Below, piece by piece: positions 39,339 to 49,300 of a DNA stretch of 64,000 bases. This DNA is from Candidula unifasciata. Lineage: Eukaryota > Mollusca > Gastropoda > Stylommatophora > Geomitridae. Position 1 is the first letter of the stretch. Each line of letters opens with the position of its first letter. The stretch spans positions 366,501 through 430,500 of the forward strand of contig CAJHNH020006246.1 in assembly GCA_905116865.2 (NCBI GenBank), written 5' to 3'. Under the pieces are notes generated by a model. The model was not told the DNA's origin and searched no databases. It saw nothing but the letters and a program-made list of their open reading frames with translations. A program made the translations under genes and the position numbers.

Positions 39339-40309
39339 GTTGTGTGCTGATTTTGTTGTTGCTGCAATGAGTAATAACTGAATGGCTTGGCCATATGAAC
39401 AGGGCTAGTCAAGCACTAACCTGATCTGCGATTCTAATGATCCTGTTGGGTAGCAAAGCATGACTGCCTATGCTTATTGACAGGACACGTGGCGATGATG
39501 ATTTTTATTTTCTTGTTTGTATATATTTTACAGTGTAAAAAAATTTTTTTTTGGTTCAAGGTCATCAAGAGCTGCCCCATCCAGTCTTTCAGATAACGAA
39601 GACAGGACATCACAGCGTAGTAATGGAGCTGCTAGCAGCCGTACTTCGCTGCCTCAGGAAGGGGAGAAAATCATCAAAGATGATGTTAAGGACTCTTGTG
39701 CTGAGGAAGGAGAGATGGCCAGTCCCAAAGAACCAGTGGATATCATGGGAGAGATGGAACTTGAGCCAGTGTCTGATGAAGATTCACCTCTGGACAATCT
39801 CAGCATTGATGAGTCATCTGATGGGGAGAAAGAAGAAGGTGAAGAGAAAGATTCAGATAAAGATGATGATAAATCTTCACATAAATCTTCACAAGTTGTC
39901 AAGGTGGAAACCCCTTCTAAGATCAGCGACGTTGTAACTAAAGATGATGATGAGGCTTCCGATGAAGGAGAGATCAAAAGTGATTCTGATGATTCCGCAA
40001 AAGCCACAGAGGACAAAGAAAGAATGTCTGGTCGAAAACCAATTGAGCTGGTTGATTTTGGAGAAGCTGAAAAGAGAGCAAGAGGGGGCAGATCTTTCTA
40101 TCCAGAAGCTCAGCCTGACAGGGCACGGCCTACTAGAGGGATAGTGGTTCCAAGCCATCCACCTGTTCCTTATAGGGGAGGCTACACTGCATGGCCACAG
40201 ACTGAGTATGTATCCACTTTTCCTTATTTTGTAGTTATTGTAAATCACACAATTGTTTGTAATAGGATTGCAAACAGTTTTGCAGGTAGATCTATGTGCT
40301 CTCTCTCTT

Positions 40310-40364
<55 letters not shown>

Positions 40365-43300
40365 TTTTCCCATTTCCTACATCCCCTTTTATCTCTTCTG
40401 CTCTCTGTTCTTCCCTCTGATATTTATCCTCCCATCCCCCATCTCTGTGTGAGAGAGTGAGAGCAAGTGACAGAGAGGGAAAAAGAGAGAGAGTAAAATT
40501 TAAGAACTAAGCTGTTGCACTCTGCACACACAAAAATAATTGAAACAGCTGGGAAAAAATTGAAATTTAGACCTAGGCAGGAGTGGGATCTTTCTTCTTT
40601 TGACAAAATCTGCTTGTGCCGCTAGGCGTCGCAGTCTATCAGATGATCGGCAACCGAGCCAGGGTGCGCTCAGTCGCTTCATATGCCGTGATGTTATGAA
40701 GTCTCAAGTTGTCAGTGACTCCTTCAATCCATCTTATTCTTGGTCTTCCCCTGCCTCTTGGTGTTTCGATTTTCATGTTGTATGCTCTTGATGCTGGCAT
40801 CGTTGGTTCCATTCTCATTAGGTGACCAAACCATTTCATTCTTTGCTTCTCAATAAATTTAACGAAAATGTAATCACATCGTTTCTCACTCGATCTCTTC
40901 TGGTTTGATTCGCAGCCATTCTCAAACATCTCATTTCACAGGTGGTTAGTCTTCTCTCGTGTTCTTTTGTTAATGTCCAAGTCTGACATTGATAACCTAA
41001 TGTCGGTATAAAGATTGTATTTATAATTTGTCTTTTTATCTCAGCTGGGACAGCAGGGTGTTTTAAAATTGGGGCAAGCTGGTATGCGACATTGTTGACT
41101 TGTTGGATTCTTGCTTCGACCTCTCTGTCTATTTTACCATTGAATGTAAAGATACTTCCCATGTATTTAAATTCTTGCACTTGTTTTAGGCTGTGATCTA
41201 GAATCTTTATGTCGATGGTCTGTTGCTCTCTACTTATGCTCATGACTTCTGTCTTTTCAGTATTGATCTTCATATGATGCTTGAGGCAACTGTCGTGTAG
41301 TAGGTTTATGTGGTCTTGCAGCTGTTTACTATCACTGTGAAATATGCATTGATCGTCGGCAAAGAGCAGCTCATTGAAGTCCTCCTGTTTATCGACATCT
41401 TTTGGTGTTATGTCTATTTTATTAATATTGTCCATAAATATTATGAAAAGTAAAGGTGATAATACACAACCTTGTCTTACTCCTGATGTTACTGGAAACC
41501 AGTCTGTGATGCCAGCTCTTGTTCTAATGGCGCTTTCACTTTGTCTATAAATAGCCCTAACACAATCTAAAATTGTTCCATTGATACCGTAGTTTTCAAG
41601 AACTTTCCATAATAAATTTCTGTTTACTCTATCGAAAGCTTTTTCTTGATCTACGAAAGCGATGTTCATTTGATGTCTGTGTTCTATTGTCTTTTCGCCA
41701 ACTTGTCTTAAAGCAAAAATAGCGTCAGTACACCCTCTTCCTTTCCTAAATCCGACCTGTGATGGGCTCAGGATCGGTTCTACAACGGATCTAATTCGTT
41801 GTTCCAGAATTTTGGCAAACATTTTTCCTACGTGGCTTAGAAGGGAGATGCCTCTGTAATTGTTACAATCTTGCTTATTGCCTTTTCTTTTCCAAATTGG
41901 GACTATAAGTGCTCTTTGCCAGTCTATTGGTACAGTTCTTTCATTCCAGGCTTTCCTAAATATGTGGAGTAGCCAGGTGACTCCAATTTCTCCACAAGCC
42001 TGTATTGCCTCGGCTGATATTCCATCAACACCTGATGCCTTATTTTTGGGACTGCATCTGATTGCTTCTCTGACTTCTTGTTCGATTATTGTAGGCTGTT
42101 CCTCATTTGTACATCTGGGTGTGAATGGTACTGTTTCCTCATTTCCTGTTACATTCAGAAGAGTCTGAAAATATTCTTTTCACCTTTCTCTGATCTTGCC
42201 CTCCTCATGTATGGGTTTGCCTTGACTATCATTGACATATTCAGATGGCTGGAATGGTTCATCTCTAGTTCTCATTTTTGCAATGGTTTTGTAAAACTGT
42301 CTACTAGATTTAGCACAGATTTTGGTAAGATTTTCCCCATACATGATCCAGGATGTTTCCTTGGATTGTTTAATTTCTCTTGCAGATTGTCGCCTGGCAA
42401 TTCTGTACTTGATATAATCGTCATCTGAGCCATTTCTTGTATTGCTCCTTTTTACATTTCACTGCTTGTTTTACGTTATCATTCCACCATGCTGTTTTTT
42501 TTCCTGAACGTTCCTCCTGTGTATCTAATACCACAGAGTGTTGTTAGGCAGTTCAGAAGAGTGTTCTTAAATTTTTGCCACGCAGCTTCCACATTGTCAC
42601 TTGATGTTATTAGCTCAGCCATCTTCGCCGTCATTTCTGCCTGTACTTTTGCTTGGTTGTCTAGATTGCTTAGGTGTCTTATGTCAATCATTGAGGTACG
42701 TACTGATGTTTTTGGTTTTTTGTTAATTGTTGCTTCGCTTAGATATACGATCAGCGGTCGATGGTCTGTATTTAAAGAGATGTTAGGAATTACTCTTGCG
42801 TCTTTTACTAAGCTTCTTCTCTTTTGTCGATTTAGTATGTAGTCCAACTGTGCGGCCTGGTCTGGGTTGCTCCATTTATACCAGGTGTTTATTTTGGCTT
42901 TGTCGTTGCTGATAGAAACTATTGGTGACATAAAGGCCATGCTCTGCACAAAGTTCTAAAATACGCTGCCCGTTGTAATTGCAGACTTTGCTGTTGTCTG
43001 AGTGTGGCCCGATATATTCCTCCCACGGTGTTCGCCTCTGCCCTATATGCCCATTTAGGTCACCTATTACCATAAGATCATCATTTGCGTGTATCTGACT
43101 GATGACATCCGCCACTGAGTCAAAGAAGTTATCTTTCTCTTCCAAGGTGTAACCATCATTGGTGGGTGCGTATACCTGCACAATGCTTGTATTTCTTGTT
43201 TTCCCGTAGAGTTTCAATACTATAATCCTTTCAGATACATATTCTATATTCTTTACAGGAGTGGGATAAAGCTTGCAAAACTGATATTTATGACACTCAA

Positions 43301-46300
43301 GTGTGTATGAGGTTTGAACAACGGATCAACATCATGGCACACGGGTAGTGATCCATAAGTCGCAGTGCACAGGTTCCGCAGCACCGACGAGGATCCTGAA
43401 ATATTTTGGGTAGATTTTTAACTCTAAAATTTGCCCACGCAGCGCCACTAGGCTACTCTTTTCGATTTCCAACTGCTGAGGGATTTTTTTTTTAACGTGC
43501 GCAGCAATACACATGGGCATCCGATCTCACTACCCAGAGACCAGGGGAACTTACTAAAAGTCCATGTGAACAGATCCCAGTGTTTACCCGGGCTTGAACT
43601 AGGGACCTCTAGCACTCAAGGCGGACACCATACCTTGAGACCATGCAGCCCCCTACCAAATGTGTATATTACCCTGCATCACATTCATAACCAGAGTTCC
43701 CAAGTTGACCCAGCCTATAGGTATCCAGTTATATTCATGGAAGCTTCTTCTTCAGCGATCTCTAGTCATTTGCCCAATCCACTGTGGACCATAAACTGGG
43801 ATGCCATCTCAAGGTCTTTCAGTACCAAGGGATGCATGATGTGTTAATCCTATCTTGTAAATCTCAGTCATTATATGTTATGTTCTTTTACCTTATCTAT
43901 TTTCTCAGAGCACACTACTGAAATCTGGTGTCTACATTGGTCACTTCTACTTAAGTCTACTAATTGGTCTACAAAATATGTGTCTAACACCATATGCCCA
44001 ACACAAAAATGACATTAGAAGAGGCCTTTTTTTAAAACTTAAAAATAACTATAGCAAAAATGATTAAAAGGCTTGTCTATAAATTACTGCAGAATACAAG
44101 ATGTGGAGGAAAAAATATTGTATTAGTTAGAACTTGCAATTAACTGACATGCATTTTTCACATTTTGACTGTAAGGTCAAATAGACAAGAAAGCACATAG
44201 TACATTAAATATTCAGCCATGCAAAGCCTCTGAAGTTACTTTGAAACAATTGCAGATATTTTTTGTCATATTTCAACTGTAATTTTTTTTTGCAGCTTGA
44301 ACGTACACAGTCAGTATTCTTCTGGAATTCGCTATTCGCTTTCTCACGAGGCGGTTTCTTCATCACGTCTGAGATCCCCCATGGCTGCAGTGTATGATGG
44401 AGGTGAATCAGAAACGAGTTCACAGAGTAGATCGTCGGTTCGACTCAGGGATGATGTTCCCCCACCTTATCCTATTGATGGTGTTAAACGAAAACATCGC
44501 TCGCCAGCCTCAGATCAAGGGTCATCCTCATTGTACAAAACGTTGTCTGCTCCTTCGCCAGTGTCATCTGCGTCGTCATCACGCTCTCGCTCTTCTTCTT
44601 CTGCAAGATCACGATCTCAGTCTGGGTCACGGTCCAGTTCTTCATCATCTTCATTTTCATCATCTCGGTCATCTCAAAGGAAGAAACGTTTAAAAAGAAA
44701 GAAAAGAACTAAGCGCAGAAGTACGGATACTGAGAAAACATCTTCGCTGAAATCACAGACTTCCACTAGCAAATTGTCAGGTCCAGAGAGAATTGTCTCA
44801 CCTGTGAATTTCTCAGAAATTCCTTCCCTGCCCATAGGAATTCAGTCTAGGGAGAGACTCCTTTCATCAGGTCATGAATCTATTTCCTCAGATGAATTAC
44901 CATACTTTCCAGATGAAGAACCTCCAAAACCTTCACCAAAAGCCACCATCAATAAGTCACCAGGCAAAAACTCGCCATCTTCATCAAACATATCATCTAA
45001 ATCAGCTCAGTCAAATAGAAAAAAGAAGAGAGAATCCATTTCTTCTAGTGAACTGATTTATTCTCCATCTAGGTTAAAATCACCAGCACCTTCATCTGCA
45101 ACATCTAAAGGTGATGAGGATGATAACATGTCTATAGAATGCCCACCAATGTCACCTGGAAGAAGCTCTATCTCATCAGATGAGCTGCCTGATTATCCTG
45201 TTGAAGATTCGGATCCAGCTTTCTTAAAACAATTTTCTCCACATCAGCCTCCTCTTCCTTCAGACCTTCCACCTCTTCCAGAAGACACAGATGGGTTTCA
45301 GCCTCCTTTGCCTCAAGATTCACCTCCAATGTTTTTGGATATCCAACCTCCACCACCTCCTCCTCCTCCTCCTCCAGTAGATGAGGATGATTCCAGAATA
45401 CAGCCCCCAGAAATTGAAGAGGGTGAAATTAGTGACTCAGAAAAGATCCTGGTACCTCCAGAATTTGAAGAAGGTGAAATAGAAGACACAGTGGACTTAG
45501 ACCATTCACATATTTCACAAAGGGCATTTGCAGATCCCAGAGTTAAATTCCAACCTCCTTTAAAACACCAGGATTTGTTACCTAATGTATTAGTTGTGTC
45601 ACCATTCTCTACACAATCATCACCTGCTGATTTACAGCTTCCTTTGAAACCATGGCTGCCTATTTGCACAGTAGCAGGAGTACATCCTCCAGACACACAT
45701 TCCCAGAGCTGGTCATCACAGAAAAGCACATCACCAGCTTCACAGCAATATCCATCTGTTCAAACCTGCAGTAAAGTGGCCATTCAAGAACACAAGCTGG
45801 GCCTTATTGAATCTGAAGGTGCGCACCATACAGTTATTTCAGATTGTACCCATTTGCAGAAAGGAGAGAAAAACACATCTGTGATGGACACAAGTCAGTC
45901 TGGTACAATAGTTTTGTCAGCAGAAGACTTTAGGGGTGATAATTTCGAATTGAACTCAACATCATGTTCAGAAGCAATAGGTACAAAAGCTTTGAATTCA
46001 AAAATTGACAGCTTGAAAACTTTTAAAACCATCACTACAGAGAGTGTTATTAGTCCTGTGACAGATTTAAATCAAGAAGCAGATGGAAATAAAGATGAAA
46101 CAATCATGTCAGATAGTGTTATTGTGCCAGTGACAAATTTACAAGGGACACTTAGGGGAAATGAAGAAGTTGAAATGATCATTTCAGACTGTATAATTGA
46201 GCCGGTGACAGATTTACATCACAAAGTTGAGGAAAGTGAAGATGTTAAAACGGTCATTTCAGATACTCTTATTGTGACAGATTTACAACAGAGAGTTGAG

Positions 46301-49300
46301 GAAAAGAAAGATGTTGAAATGATCATTTTGGATAATGATATTGAGCCGGTGACAGATTTACATCACAAAGCAGAGGGAAGTGAAGATGTTAAAACGGTCA
46401 TTTCAGATACTCTTATTGTCACAGATTTACAACAGAGAGTTGAGGAAAAGAAAGATGTTGAAATGATCATTTCAGATAATGATATTGAGCCGGTGACAGA
46501 TTTACATCACAAAGTTGAGGGAAGTGAAGACGTTAAAACGGTCATTTCAGATACTCTAATTGTGACAGATTTACAACATAGAGTTGAGGAAAAGAAAGAT
46601 GTTGAAATGATCATTTCAGATAATGATATTGAGCCGGTGACAGATTTACATCCCAAAGCAGAGGGAAGTGAAGATGTTAAAACAGTCATTTTGGATAATG
46701 ATATTGAGCTGGTGACAGATTTACCCCACAAAGTTGAGCGAAATAGAGATTATGAATCAGTCATTTTAGAGAATGTTATTGTGCCCGCTTCAGATTTTCA
46801 TCATAGAGTAGATGGAAGTAAAGATGTTGAAAGCCTAATGTCAGAGGATGTCATTGTTGATGCAACAGATTTACATACGAGAGTAGAAGGAAGTAAAGAT
46901 GTTCAGACAGTTATTTCAGAGCATATTGTTTCCAAGACAGATTTACATCAGAAAGTTAAAGAAAGTAAAGCTATTAAAAAAATTATTTCAGAGGATGTTC
47001 TGGAACCTGTGACAGATTTACATCATGTTGTTGAGGGAAGTAACATCATTGTAAACAGTTTGGATGCAAGTCTGGAAAAGACACAGATTACTGGAAGTGC
47101 TTTACCTATTTCAGATTTTGAAGAGAAAATTGAGAATAATAAAACTATACGGCATTCAGGTTCAGAAATTGAAACTAAGGGTATAGAGTATTCAGGGCTA
47201 CAGACGTCTGAAGACTTGATGATAACTGTGTCCAAGTCGCTATCCTTGAAAATAAATAAGGCAGTTGACAATGGTAAGTCACTGGATGGGCCAGATCAAC
47301 AATGTGAGGATCAAAATAAGCCTCAGTTTAAGTCACATAGCATTCCTAGCAGTGAAGCTGGTATGGTAAGCTCCAATTTGGCAGTGAAAATAAAGGGCTT
47401 GGAAAATGATGTTTCTAAGTTATGTTCTGGGACAAAACTCGAGGGCATGACAAATCCAGTATTACAGTCAAGAGCAGACACAACAAACATTAAGGGCAAA
47501 ACAGATGCTGTCTTACAGTCAAATTCAGATAAAACAGTCATTGAAGATATACAAGATTCTGTCTTATCAAACTCAGGCTTAAATATTAACGAGAGAAATG
47601 TTGCTGTCTTACAGTCAATTTCAGACAGAAAAATTGAAGACATGAAAGATGGTATCTCACAGTCACAGCCCGAGTTAACAGTTAGACCAAATGAAAGTCT
47701 TTCACCACAAGAAACTTCAGAAACTAGCATCAAGGACAATGAATCCATAGTACCCCCCTCAAGTTCTGAAGTGAGCATGGATGGCTTGCATGTTTTGACA
47801 CCTCTGTCTGAGTCAGAGGTGAAAAACAAAGACATAGACAGAGTAGTAACACAATCATATTTAGAGTTTAGAGATGAAGACTTTCAAAAGTCTGTGTCAC
47901 AAAGTATTTCAGAAGTGGAAAGTGATATCTCTGTTTTAGTACAGTCCAGTGTTTGTGTAGAAATGGAGAATACAAAAAGTGCAATTATTTCACAGCCAGG
48001 CTCCTGCCTTACGTTAGTGGACAATGAAAGATTATCAGATTCTGCATGTGTTTCTGAAGAACATCCTGTTAATGCAGCAGAAACAATAGACACATCAAAA
48101 CAGCCATCCCTTAGCACTACAAAAATAGTAGAGACGTCAAAACAGTCATTACTAATTATTGTTGAACAAAGCACCCATGTTTTAGAAGTCATGTCACATG
48201 CAGTAGCTGAGGGAAAATCAGAGGTTTCATCAGAGCCTTCATTGCTATGTGAAGAGGTTGTTATTAGACCTGAAGGTGATAAAGACGGCAGTGCACCCAT
48301 GTCTTCAGAACTGTCTCTAGTATATGAAGAGATTGTTAGTAGAACTGAAGATCATGAAGATGGCAGTGCACCCATATCTTCAGAATTGTCTGTAGTATAT
48401 GAAGAGGTTGCTAGTAGACCTGAGCTGAAAGAACATTTAGTAAGTACTCTTAGTTTAGAATCCACCATTGTGCCAGAAAAAAGCATCCAGCCACAGACAA
48501 TATCCTCTTTACAAGGGGGTCACAGTGAAGAGTATTCATTAGACTCATCAATCCTGATAAAACCAGACATAAAATCATCTCTTCTAGCACAGCCATTGAC
48601 AATTAACACTGAATCAGTGCATTTAAACACAGGACAGTCTGTACAGTCACATACACTGAAGTTTATTTCTTCAAAGATTAGTTCATGTGATAAAATGTAT
48701 TCCAGCAAAGACACTAGTGCAGTCACTGATAAATCCAACTCTGTGCCTCCTTCTGAGTTTAGTGTTGCACCCAGCACTGCAGATTCCCATAAAGTAGAAG
48801 ATTCTTCACTCCGCCCTGAATGTGGTGCTGTGTCATCAACTGTGTTGGTTTCTGATCAAACACTGAATAACACAGAAATTAAGCCAGTACATGTTATGCA
48901 CGATAGCATCCAAGAAAACAGCTCTGCAATAACTTCCCCGCTTCCTGGAAGGAATTTTACAGAAGAAACAGAACAGTTTAGTGGTTTTCAAAGTGTTGCT
49001 CAGTCATCATCATCTGAAATTGTTTCTGATCAGACACTTATTAGCACATATGTTAAGCCACTGCATATTGCAAAGGATGCCATCCAAGAAAAACATGCTT
49101 CAGCAACTTCCCCTTTTCCTAAAAATAATGTATTGGAAGGAATAGAACAGAGCAGTTCTCAAAATACTACTCAGTCGTTATCATCTGAATTGACTTCTGA
49201 TCAGACACTAAAAAGCCTACATGCCAATATAGTACATATTATATGTGATAACATCCAAGAAACATCTGAGAAGAGTGCAGGAGAACCAACAGGATCAGAT

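Noticed and set aside
40311..40364. Coding extension of exon 15 through the poly-C run (poly-proline)
   Set aside because: A canonical donor GTATGT lies at 40206 and its use restores frame with exon 16; the read-through is an intron artefact.
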